Below are positions 1-6,249 of a stretch of 12,051 bases of DNA, piece by piece. Position numbers and translations under genes: made by a program. How positions within the stretch are numbered: the stretch's first letter is position 1; each line of letters opens with the position of its first letter. The stretch is from CAZCBD01 sp964496755 (lineage in GTDB: Bacteria; Bacteroidota; Ignavibacteria; Ignavibacteriales; Melioribacteraceae): NCBI GenBank assembly GCA_964496755.1, contig CAZCBD010000074.1:1-12051 (forward strand), written 5' to 3'. The notes under the pieces were generated by a model. That model worked only from the letters and a program-made list of their open reading frames with translations. It did not search any database and was not told where the DNA came from.

Positions 1-99
1 GGTGTTGCATTAGATACGTTGCAACAAGTGGAGTCTCATTTATTGATGAGACATTATGATGGATTTATGAAATCCGGTAAATTTAAAGGCAGAAAATAA
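1..99 (+). CDS. secY: SecY preprotein translocase subunit, C-terminal end (partial)
   Basis: The first 32 codons are open from base 1 and end at TAA 97-99. The translation, GVALDTLQQVESHLLMRHYD followed by GFMKSGK, is the characteristic cytoplasmic C-terminal tail of SecY, the pore subunit of the SecYEG channel in the inner membrane; TLQQ.ESHLLMRHYDGF is highly conserved. The 5' part lies outside the window. Its position just before infA and rpmJ matches the end of the spc ribosomal operon, which supports the call. The fragment is short, but motif and context agree. Confidence 0.93.
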   Translation, partial: GVALDTLQQVESHLLMRHYDGFMKSGKFKGRK

Positions 100-102
100 C
101 AT

Positions 103-108
103 AGGTGG
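103..108 (+). promoter_or_regulatory. Shine-Dalgarno site of infA
   Basis: AGGTGG lies six bases before the ATG at 115 and fixes that start. The gap from the secY stop to infA is only 15 bases, so the genes are co-transcribed. Confidence 0.6.
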
Positions 109-114
109 AACTAA

Positions 115-333
115 ATGCCAAAACAAAAAGCAATCAAAGTTGACGGAATAGTAACCGAGACATTACCTAATGCTCATTTCAAAGTGAAATTGGAGAACGG
201 GCATGAGTTGCTGGCTCATATTTCCGGAAAGATGAGAATGCATTTTATAAAAATTTTGGTTGGCGATAAAGTGGCAATAGAATTATCACCGTACGATTTA
301 AATAAAGGTAGAATTACATACCGATATAAATAA
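115..333 (+). CDS. infA: Translation initiation factor IF-1
   Basis: This 72-residue protein has the exact usual length of bacterial IF-1 and is a single S1/OB-fold domain. Recognisable family blocks are KVDGIVTETLPNAHFKVKLENGH at the N-terminus, HISGKMRMHFIKILVGDKV in the middle, and VAIELSPYDLNKGRITYRYK at the end. IF-1 binds the A site of the 30S subunit with IF-2 and IF-3 during initiation. The ATG at 115 is supported by an AGGTGG site. It lies between secY and rpmJ as in many bacterial spc operons; the adk and map genes often found before infA are absent here. Confidence 0.97.
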   Translation: MPKQKAIKVDGIVTETLPNAHFKVKLENGHELLAHISGKMRMHFIKILVGDKVAIELSPYDLNKGRITYRYK

Positions 334-343
334 TGGAGAAGTG

Positions 344-457
344 ATGAAAGTAAGAGCTTCAGTGAAAAAGATATGTGAACATTGTAAAGTAATTAAAAGA
401 AAAGGCGTTGTGAGAGTGATTTGTAAAAACCCTAAACACAAACAACGTCAAGGTTAA
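344..457 (+). CDS. rpmJ: 50S ribosomal protein L36 (zinc-ribbon form)
   Basis: This small gene encodes 37 residues, MKVRASVKKICEHCKVIKRK and on to NPKHKQRQG, ending TAA 455-457. It is the standard bacterial L36, a small 50S protein. The zinc-binding set is complete (Cys11, Cys14, Cys27, His32), so this is the zinc-dependent C+ paralogue. GGAG at 335-338 is the likely ribosome-binding site and the gene follows infA by 10 bases. An in-frame GTG at 341 sits next to the ATG, but the ATG gives the conserved MKVR start. The infA-rpmJ-rpsM order is canonical. Confidence 0.96.
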   Translation: MKVRASVKKICEHCKVIKRKGVVRVICKNPKHKQRQG

Positions 458-467
458 ACGATAAATT

Positions 468-473
468 AGGAGG
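468..473 (+). promoter_or_regulatory. Shine-Dalgarno site deciding the TTG start of rpsM
   Basis: A full AGGAGG lies eight bases before the TTG at 482. No ATG in the right frame lies nearby, so this site supports a TTG initiation codon for rpsM. Confidence 0.7.
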
Positions 474-481
474 TACTTAGT

Positions 482-862
482 TTGGCTCGTATCGCAGGAA
501 TCGACTTACCGAAAAGGAAAAAAGCTTATATAGGTCTTACTTATATATATGGTATTGGTCAGGTAGCAGCGTTGAATATTTTGGAAAAAGCGAAAGTTGA
601 TCCAGATAAAAAAATTGATGATTTAACCGAACAAGAAATTGCTGAAATTCGTTCGGTGATGAACGCTGAATATAAAGTGGAAGGTGCATTAAGAAGTGAA
701 GTACAGCAAAATATTAAACGTTTGATGGATATTGGTTGTTACAGAGGTTTAAGACACAGACGTGGCTTACCTGTACGAGGCCAACGTACTAAAACTAATG
801 CGCATACACGAAAAGGTAAAAAACGTGCCGTTGCCGGAAAGAAAAAGGCACCTAGGAAATAA
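482..862 (+). CDS. rpsM: 30S ribosomal protein S13
   Basis: This 126-residue protein has the normal length for S13. It starts with the family signature (M)ARIAGIDLPKRKKAYIGLTY-IYGIG, has the helix-two-turn-helix region in the middle, and carries RGLRHRRGLPVRGQRTKTNA near residues 90-107, followed by a lysine-rich tail that contacts the tRNA anticodon stems in the P site. S13 sits in the 30S head and forms intersubunit bridges. The start codon is TTG, read as Met, preceded by AGGAGG. Only 24 bases separate it from rpmJ, so there is no room for a separate structured S4-binding leader. Confidence 0.97.
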   Translation: MARIAGIDLPKRKKAYIGLTYIYGIGQVAALNILEKAKVDPDKKIDDLTEQEIAEIRSVMNAEYKVEGALRSEVQQNIKRLMDIGCYRGLRHRRGLPVRGQRTKTNAHTRKGKKRAVAGKKKAPRK

Positions 863-925
863 GTTATTTATAATTTGATTTAATGAATTAAAGGTTTGTA
901 AAGTAATTTAAAATGGAGAAAAGCT

Positions 926-1312
926 TTGGCTAAAGCAACTAAAAAAACTAAGAAAAAAGTTCATGTGGATGCAGTTGGCGTTGCACATATTAAAGCTTCG
1001 TTTAATAATGTTCTTGTTACAATTACTGACATTTATGGAAATACAATTTCTTGGTCATCGGCCGGAAAAAACGGCTTTAAAGGATCAAGAAAAAATACTC
1101 CGTTTGCTTCACAAGTAACTGCAGAAAATGCTGCAAAAGAAGCTTATGATCTTGGTTTAAGAAAAGTCGATGTTTTTGTTAAAGGCCCCGGATCAGGTCG
1201 TGAAGCTGCAATAAGAGCTTTAAATACTGCTGGTTTACAAATTTTATCTATTAAAGATATTACACCAATTCCACACAATGGTTGTAGACCACCCAAAAGA
1301 AGAAGAGTTTAA
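926..1312 (+). CDS. rpsK: 30S ribosomal protein S11
   Basis: This 128-residue protein matches S11, a platform protein near the mRNA exit of the 30S subunit. Visible family blocks are HIKASFNNVLVTITDIYGNT, then SSAGKNGFKGSRKNTPFASQ, VKGPGSGREAAIRAL, and the C-terminal ITPIPHNGCRPPKRRRV, which is nearly invariant. The first 13 residues are a lysine-rich extension typical of FCB-group versions. The start is TTG at 926 with TGGAG at 914-918; the conserved AKATKK stretch begins right after it. The 63-base AT-rich gap after rpsM shows no clear terminator or promoter. Confidence 0.97.
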   Translation: MAKATKKTKKKVHVDAVGVAHIKASFNNVLVTITDIYGNTISWSSAGKNGFKGSRKNTPFASQVTAENAAKEAYDLGLRKVDVFVKGPGSGREAAIRALNTAGLQILSIKDITPIPHNGCRPPKRRRV

Positions 1313-1327
1313 TCAGGAGATTTATAG

Positions 1328-1954
1328 ATGGCAAGATATACAGGTCCAAATTGCAAATTATGTAGACGTGAGAGACAAAAATTATTTTTGAAAGGTAGTA
1401 AATGCCACTCCGATGCATGTCCACTTGAAAAGAAAAATTATGCCCCCGGCCAACATGGCTTGGGAAGAAGAGCAAAATTTTCGGAATATGGTGTGCAGCT
1501 TCGTGAAAAGCAAAAAGTTAAAAGAACTTATGGTGTATTGGAATCACAATTCAGATTATATTATGAAAAAGCTAATAGACAAAAAGGCATTACAGGTGAA
1601 AACCTTATTAAGCTTTTAGAAAGCAGATTAGACAATGTTGTTTATAGATTGGGGTTTGCTCCATCACGTAAAGCTGCTCGTCAATTGGTTAAACATAAAC
1701 ACTTTACTGTTAATGGTAAAAAAGTTGATATTCCATCTTTTATTCTTTCTGATGGTGATGAAATTCAAGTTAGAGATAAAAGCAAGAAACTTGATGTGAT
1801 TCATAATTCATTGCGAAAAGCAAAAGATGGTATTTACAATTGGTTAGCTGTTGATAAAGCGGCATTAAAAGGGACTTTTGTTAATGTACCCGAAAGAGCA
1901 GATGTGCCGTTGAATGTTAACGAACAGCTGATTGTAGAGTTGTATTCTAAATAG
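1328..1954 (+). CDS. rpsD: 30S ribosomal protein S4 (zinc-binding form)
   Basis: This 208-residue protein has full S4 length. The N-terminus MARYTGPNCKLCRRE carries Cys9, Cys12, Cys26 and Cys31, a zinc-knuckle set marking the C+ type. The S4 RNA-binding domain occupies roughly residues 95-160, with LESRLDNVVYRLGFAPSRKA followed by ARQLVKHKHFTVNGKKVDIPS. S4 starts 30S body assembly by binding 16S rRNA and in some bacteria represses the alpha operon. AGGAG at 1315-1319 supports the ATG. It lies 15 bases after rpsK and 34 bases before rpoA, the usual alpha-operon layout. Confidence 0.98.
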   Translation: MARYTGPNCKLCRRERQKLFLKGSKCHSDACPLEKKNYAPGQHGLGRRAKFSEYGVQLREKQKVKRTYGVLESQFRLYYEKANRQKGITGENLIKLLESRLDNVVYRLGFAPSRKAARQLVKHKHFTVNGKKVDIPSFILSDGDEIQVRDKSKKLDVIHNSLRKAKDGIYNWLAVDKAALKGTFVNVPERADVPLNVNEQLIVELYSK

Positions 1955-1988
1955 TAAATAATTAATTAAATTTTATAGAGGATGCTAA

Positions 1989-2984
1989 ATGAGTTTACCT
2001 TTTATTAAAATGCCTGATGGTGTAGTGCTTGAAGAATCTACTTCAACACCTACCTATGGGAAATTTTCAATTCAACCGTTGGAAAGAGGATTTGGAATTA
2101 CTTTAGGTAATTCTTTCAGAAGAATCCTTTTATCTTCATTAACTGGTGCTGCAATTACAGCAATCAAAATAGACGGTGTTTTGCATGAGTTTACAAGCAT
2201 CCCCGGTGTTCTTGAGGATGTAACCGAGTTTATTTTAAACTTGAAAAAAGTTCGTTTGAAACTCCTCAACAAGAAAACCGAGAAAACTTCAATTGTTGTT
2301 AACGGTGAAGGTGAGTTAAAAGCCTCGCATATTCAAGATAGTTGTCCTGATGTGGAAATTCTGAACCCGGATTTGCATTTGGCTACTTTGAATAATGATG
2401 CCAACTTTACTATGGAAGTATTTTTTGGTATTGGCAAAGGCTACGTTCCTTCAAACGAACAACATTACAATGAACAAACCATAGGTTTAATTCCGATAGA
2501 TTCTATTTACACACCAATTGTTAATGTTAGATACGAAATCGAAAATGTTCGTATTGGTGAAAGAAACGATTACGAAAAACTGAGTCTTGAAGTTACAACA
2601 GACGGTTCAATTACACCCGAAGATGCTCTTTCCAGTGCAGGAAAAATTTTACGCGAGCATATCTCGATGTTTATTAATTTTGAGCAAGAACCTGAAGAGG
2701 AAAAAGTTGTAACCGAAGAAGATGCAGAAGCCGAGAGAATCAAAAAAATATTACTCACAAGTGTTGATGATTTGGAATTAAGCGTTCGTTCACATAATTG
2801 CTTAAAAGCTGCAAACATTAAAACACTATCCGATTTAGTTCGCAAAGAAGAAAGTGAATTGTTGAAATTCAGAAACTTTGGAAGAAAGTCTTTATCTGAA
2901 TTGCTTGAAATTGCTGAACATTATAATCTGAAATTCGGAATGGATGTTGACAAATATATTAAAGATAAGAATGATAATAATTAA
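1989..2984 (+). CDS. rpoA: DNA-directed RNA polymerase alpha subunit
   Basis: This 331-residue protein has normal RpoA length. The N-terminal dimerisation domain (about 1-230) shows PLERGFGITLGNSFRRILLS, a near-invariant block, followed by IPGVLEDVTEFILNLK. After an acidic linker around residues 230-250, the C-terminal domain shows LELSVRSHNCLKAANIKTL, matching the DNA/UP-element binding helix; Arg267 aligns with the E. coli UP-element contact Arg265. FRNFGRKSLSELLE completes the domain. Two alpha subunits scaffold RNA polymerase assembly. GAGG just before the ATG is the likely ribosome-binding site. Nothing appears truncated. Confidence 0.98.
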   Translation: MSLPFIKMPDGVVLEESTSTPTYGKFSIQPLERGFGITLGNSFRRILLSSLTGAAITAIKIDGVLHEFTSIPGVLEDVTEFILNLKKVRLKLLNKKTEKTSIVVNGEGELKASHIQDSCPDVEILNPDLHLATLNNDANFTMEVFFGIGKGYVPSNEQHYNEQTIGLIPIDSIYTPIVNVRYEIENVRIGERNDYEKLSLEVTTDGSITPEDALSSAGKILREHISMFINFEQEPEEEKVVTEEDAEAERIKKILLTSVDDLELSVRSHNCLKAANIKTLSDLVRKEESELLKFRNFGRKSLSELLEIAEHYNLKFGMDVDKYIKDKNDNN

Positions 2985-3004
2985 TACTTCCAGAAGGTAT
3001 AGTA

Positions 3005-3616
3005 ATGAGACACAAAGTTAAAGGTAGAAAATTAGGTAGAACAGCAAGTCACAGAAAAGCAACTCTTAATGCTTTGACAATGGCTCTTTTAAGAAATAAA
3101 AAAATTAAAACTACTGTTGCTAAAGCTAAAGAACTTAAATCTTATGCTGAAAAATTAATTACTAAAGCAAAGGTTGATTCTGTTCATGCTAGAAGAGAAA
3201 TTGCTAAAAGTATTAATGATAAAGTTTTAGTTAAAGAATTATTTGATGAAATAGCTCCTAAAATTGGAGACCGCCCGGGCGGTTATACACGAGTTATAAA
3301 ATTAGGATCAAGACCTGGTGATGCTGCTGAAATGGCTTTTATTGAATTAGTTGATTACAGTGAAGTGGCTCCTACAAAAGAAAAACCGACAAAAACTTCA
3401 ACTGAAAAACCTAAATCTTCCTCCGAAACCGAACCGGAAGAAACCAAGGTTGAAGAAGTTAAAGCCGAGGAAAATAAACCTGAAGAAACTAAAATTGAAG
3501 AAGCTAAACCTGCAAAAGTAGCTCCTGAAGCAACTGCTGATGATACTACTCCAGAGGTTAAAGCGGATGATAAAAAGGAAAATCTTCAGAAAAAAGATTC
3601 TGAAAAAGAAAAATAA
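3005..3616 (+). CDS. rplQ: 50S ribosomal protein L17 with long charged C-terminal tail
   Basis: The first ~118 residues are a normal L17: MRHKVKGRKLGRTASHRKAT at the start, ALLRNKKIKTTVAKAKEL, and GDRPGGYTRVIKLGSRPGDA leading to FIELVDY. L17 sits near the peptide exit tunnel of the 50S subunit. About 85 further residues form a low-complexity tail rich in Glu, Lys, Pro, Thr and Ala with loosely repeated EETK/EEVK/EEAKP units, predicted disordered. Such tails are common in FCB-group L17, so this is probably native and not a fusion. AGAAGG at 2992-2997 precedes the ATG. It is the last gene before the operon terminator. Confidence 0.97.
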   Translation: MRHKVKGRKLGRTASHRKATLNALTMALLRNKKIKTTVAKAKELKSYAEKLITKAKVDSVHARREIAKSINDKVLVKELFDEIAPKIGDRPGGYTRVIKLGSRPGDAAEMAFIELVDYSEVAPTKEKPTKTSTEKPKSSSETEPEETKVEEVKAEENKPEETKIEEAKPAKVAPEATADDTTPEVKADDKKENLQKKDSEKEK

Positions 3617-3640
3617 TTTTTTGATAAATAATTTTTTACA

Positions 3641-3669
3641 AGAGTAACCTTCGGGTTACTCTTTTTTTT
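3641..3669 (+). terminator. Intrinsic terminator of the ribosomal operon (UUCG loop)
   Basis: A perfect nine-pair stem AGAGTAACC / GGTTACTCT (3641-3649 with 3654-3662) closes a TTCG loop and runs into a T-tract ending at 3669. The loop is C(UUCG)G, an exceptionally stable tetraloop. It lies 24 bases after the rplQ stop and ends the ribosomal operon. Confidence 0.95.
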
Positions 3670-3676
3670 AAATGTG

Positions 3677-4261
3677 ATGACAGAAATAAAATTTATAAAA
3701 TCTGCTTATACGCTCAAAGATTTACCAAAGGATAACCTACCGCAGATAGTTTTATGTGGTCGTTCTAATGTAGGCAAATCATCCTTTATTAACACTTTGT
3801 TTAATAAAAAGGGTATTGCCAAAACAAGTTCAACCCCGGGTAAAACCCGTGCTTTTAATTACTATCTTGTTAATGGAAATTTTTACATCGTGGATTTACC
3901 CGGCTATGGTTATGCAAAAGTAAAAAAGAAAGAACAGGAATTTTGGGAAAGAATGATAACGGAATTTTTAATCAAAAATACTAATATTCAGTTAGCATTT
4001 CATTTTATTGACAGTCGTCATAACCCCTCCGATTTGGATTGTTTACTAAACGATTTAATCCGGCATATTAATGTACCTTACAACGTAGTGCTAAACAAGA
4101 TAGACAAATTGAATCAAAAAGAATTGTCTGCCTCCAAAAAAAATATTCTAAACTTTTTCCCCGAATTAATTATGGGTGAAAATTTATTCTTATTTTCTTC
4201 TCATAACGGAACCGGTAAAAAAGAAATACAGAAACGAATAAATTTACTTTTTTCGAAATAA
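3677..4261 (+). CDS. ysxC: Ribosome-biogenesis GTPase YsxC/EngB
   Basis: This TRAFAC-class GTPase (194 residues from ATG 3677; 195 if the adjacent GTG 3674 is used) is required for late 50S assembly in well-studied bacteria. Counting from the GTG, the G1 P-loop is GRSNVGKS at 29-36, the switch I region SSTPGKTRAFN at 52-62, G3 DLPGYGYAK at 74-82, the family motif DSRHNPSDLD at 113-122, and G4 NKID at 141-144; SSHNGTGK near the end supplies G5. Length is normal. No Shine-Dalgarno site is seen, and the start lies only about eight bases after the T-tract of the preceding terminator, so its promoter must overlap the hairpin or expression relies on read-through. Confidence 0.96.
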   Translation: MTEIKFIKSAYTLKDLPKDNLPQIVLCGRSNVGKSSFINTLFNKKGIAKTSSTPGKTRAFNYYLVNGNFYIVDLPGYGYAKVKKKEQEFWERMITEFLIKNTNIQLAFHFIDSRHNPSDLDCLLNDLIRHINVPYNVVLNKIDKLNQKELSASKKNILNFFPELIMGENLFLFSSHNGTGKKEIQKRINLLFSK

Positions 4262-4290
4262 AAACTGTAGAAATTAGGAACTTTCTTTCG

Positions 4291-4298
4291 TACATTTA
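4291..4298 (+). promoter_or_regulatory. Possible Bacteroidota-type -7 element
   Basis: TACATTTA in the 72-base gap between ysxC and the next gene matches TAnnTTTG, the known Bacteroidota -7 consensus, at all but the last base. No convincing upstream TTTG/TTG partner is seen. If real, transcription would begin a few bases downstream, about 25-30 bases before the ATG at 4334. Confidence 0.25.
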
Positions 4299-4333
4299 CA
4301 AGAAAATTTGGATAAAATTATTCATATTCATTT

Positions 4334-4972
4334 ATGCCTATTTCAAGTAGAAATAAAAAGAGATTAGTTATATTTTTATTAGTGCCCGTCTTTATGAGCC
4401 TAATATTTTTTATAGACAATATCACAGTTAAAATTATAGCTTCGGTTTTAACCGTGGTATATGTTGGATTTATAATTTTTCTTCGGGGCAAAGCAATATC
4501 AATGAAAATTGATGATTCCGTTTTGGAAGAAGAACAAGCGGAATTAAACGATTTTGAAAATGAGATTGAGAACAAAACATACAAAACCGATGATGGCGAA
4601 GATTTTGTAATATTAAATAATAACAAAAATATCGAAATTGCCGCAGCAGACTTCATTAAATCCGATTTAACAAGTTCATCTGACCATCATTTTAAACCGC
4701 CTGATTTAAAAAGCGAATTTGAAAAGATCGCCAAAGATGTATTACCAAAAAACCTGGAATACGATAAACAGTTTAATTATGTGGTTGAAAAAATATTAAC
4801 GGTTGCAAAAGTTTCTTTTCAAGCTCATACTGCTATTTACTTTTGGTTCAACAAAGGAAAAAATCGTTTAACAATCGAAAAATTTGTTTCAAGTTCAAAG
4901 GATATTTCTCAGCGTAAATTCGATATTGAAAATGACATCCTGAGTGCAATTGTTAAAAACGAAGAGCCGTAA
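4334..4972 (+). CDS. GAF/GGDEF-like signalling protein, N-terminal fragment ending at a premature stop
   Basis: This is the 5' part of a gene broken by TAA at 4970-4972. It encodes 212 residues. Residues about 11-28 and 31-50 are two hydrophobic segments, likely a membrane hairpin anchor with the rest in the cytoplasm. An acidic linker (about 55-135) follows. From about 140 a GAF fold begins (VVEKILTVAKVSFQAHTAIY), and the frame stops at VKNEEP, in the middle of that domain. The next codons in the same frame continue the domain without any shift. No Shine-Dalgarno site precedes the ATG. A product of this piece alone would have half a GAF domain and is unlikely to fold. The precise ligand is unknown. 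Confidence 0.8.
   Translation: MPISSRNKKRLVIFLLVPVFMSLIFFIDNITVKIIASVLTVVYVGFIIFLRGKAISMKIDDSVLEEEQAELNDFENEIENKTYKTDDGEDFVILNNNKNIEIAAADFIKSDLTSSSDHHFKPPDLKSEFEKIAKDVLPKNLEYDKQFNYVVEKILTVAKVSFQAHTAIYFWFNKGKNRLTIEKFVSSSKDISQRKFDIENDILSAIVKNEEP
4970..4972 (+). other. In-frame premature TAA inside a GAF domain
   Basis: The TAA joins two long open stretches (212 and 414 codons) in the same frame. The residues on both sides read as one GAF domain: ...ILSAIVKNEEP, stop, LLADIKPTAEDDVIRYY. A single substitution from AAA, CAA, GAA, TTA, TCA, TAT or TAC would create it. It could be a recent nonsense mutation, a sequencing error, or less likely a recoded stop. Confidence 0.85.
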
Positions 4973-6217
4973 TTGCTTGCGGATATTAAACCAACCGCTG
5001 AAGACGATGTGATTAGATATTACGATACCAAACAGGGTATAAAAAGTTTTGTTGGTGTACCTATGTTTCATAATAATGAAATTACAGGAATACTGGCTTT
5101 AGATTCCAAAGATTTTGATGCATTTACAATTCAAACAATTTATGCTCTTGGTAGATTTGTTCGGTTGCTTTCAATTTTAATTACAATTTTTGAAGACAAA
5201 TTTAATGAAAGCAGATCCGAAATCAGACTCAAGGCAATTCTTAGTATTTTGGCCGAAGATAGAAATTTTTCAAATCAAGATGAATTTTACGAAGCACTTG
5301 AAATTGCAATTAAAAATTTAATTGATTGGGATGCTTTCGCTTTTGTTTATTTTAATCCGGACGAACAAAAATTTAAAACTGCAAAAATACTTAATAAAAC
5401 AACACTGAAATATGTGGGAGAAAATTTAGAGATTGAACTGAACAAAACCTTGGTTGGTGAAGCAATAATGAGTGGGTTGCCGGTATTCAGAAAAGATACT
5501 TCCACAATCGAAACAAAACGCTTTTCAAAATCCGAAGATGTTGCTTTCGATGGCTCGTTCCTCGCTGTTCCATTAATATATAAAGGTCAATTTTATGGTG
5601 CTCTTTGTTTTGAAAGTTTAAAAAAAGACACCTATTCTTCTGCGGATATTAAATTTATTTTAAATGCCTCAAGAATATTTTCATTTATAACTTATTCATA
5701 TTCCACACAAAATCTCCTAAAGAATATGCTTTCTGTTGACGTTGAAACAAAAATATTAAATTATAAAACATTTGTAGAACGCTTGCAATCGGATTTGTTA
5801 AAAGCTAAACTGGTGAAATTAAATTCCGGTGCAATTGCATTGATTAAAATCGATGATTTTATTGTGCAGGAATCATTATTCGAGGGTAATCCGTTTCATC
5901 AAGTGCTAATAAAAATTGTAGAAATAATTAAAGATGAATTACCCGAATTTTCTTTATTCGGACGATTAAGCGAAAAAATATTATGCGTTTACTTTTTTAA
6001 TTTACCATCAAACGATGCATACCTTTGGGCGGAAAAACTCCGGGTTAAAATTGCCAGACATCCTATGGCGGTTAATATCAAACAAACCACATATACGATA
6101 TCGGCCGGAGTAGCCTCAACCATAAATATAACTGATGTTGATATTGCATTGCACAATGCGGAATTAGCACTAAACAAAGCCCTCGAAAAAAACGGAAATA
6201 AGGTTGTAAGCATTTAA
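4973..6217 (+). CDS. GAF-GAF-GGDEF-like signalling protein, C-terminal fragment after the premature stop
   Basis: This is the rest of the broken gene, 414 codons in the same frame as the upstream part. Residues 1-70 complete the first GAF domain (GIKSFVGVPMFHNNEITGIL, LALDSKDFDAFT). A second GAF spans about 83-245 (SFLAVPLIYKGQFYGALCFE). Residues about 252-414 are a GGDEF-like domain, recognised by VDVETKILNYKTF, ALIKIDDF, YTISAGVAS and ALHNAELALNKALEKNGNKV. The active-site loop reads GRLSEKIL where GGDEF is expected, so diguanylate cyclase activity is unlikely; it may be a sensor or binding domain. TTG 4973 directly follows the stop, so reinitiation is conceivable but no ribosome-binding site supports it. 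deoB follows after 32 bases. Confidence 0.78.
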   Translation: MLADIKPTAEDDVIRYYDTKQGIKSFVGVPMFHNNEITGILALDSKDFDAFTIQTIYALGRFVRLLSILITIFEDKFNESRSEIRLKAILSILAEDRNFSNQDEFYEALEIAIKNLIDWDAFAFVYFNPDEQKFKTAKILNKTTLKYVGENLEIELNKTLVGEAIMSGLPVFRKDTSTIETKRFSKSEDVAFDGSFLAVPLIYKGQFYGALCFESLKKDTYSSADIKFILNASRIFSFITYSYSTQNLLKNMLSVDVETKILNYKTFVERLQSDLLKAKLVKLNSGAIALIKIDDFIVQESLFEGNPFHQVLIKIVEIIKDELPEFSLFGRLSEKILCVYFFNLPSNDAYLWAEKLRVKIARHPMAVNIKQTTYTISAGVASTINITDVDIALHNAELALNKALEKNGNKVVSI

Positions 6218-6235
6218 TGTTGTAAGTATTTAATC

Positions 6236-6239
6236 AGGA
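6236..6239 (+). promoter_or_regulatory. Weak Shine-Dalgarno site supporting the TTG start of deoB
   Basis: AGGA lies ten bases before TTG 6250. The conserved MNNFIVVVMDGVG start begins exactly at this TTG and no ATG fits, so the TTG is preferred. Confidence 0.45.
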
Positions 6240-6249
6240 ATCATAACTT

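Noticed and set aside
2570..2845. 91-codon open frame on the minus strand within rpoA
   Set aside because: Serine-rich low-complexity translation opposite a conserved coding region; a shadow of rpoA.
3270..3283. Perfect GC-rich palindrome ACCGCCCGGGCGGT in an AT-rich region
   Set aside because: It encodes the conserved RPGGYTR stretch of L17, so the palindrome is explained by coding and is not followed by a T-tract.
3612..3637. Two copies of AATAATTTTTT flanking GATA just after rplQ
   Set aside because: Short, AT-only direct repeats in AT-rich DNA are expected by chance; no mobile element or site is attached.
4318..4656. 112-codon open frame on the minus strand opposite the signalling gene
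   Set aside because: It is antisense to the membrane hairpin and acidic linker of the + strand protein; no motif or start signal supports it.
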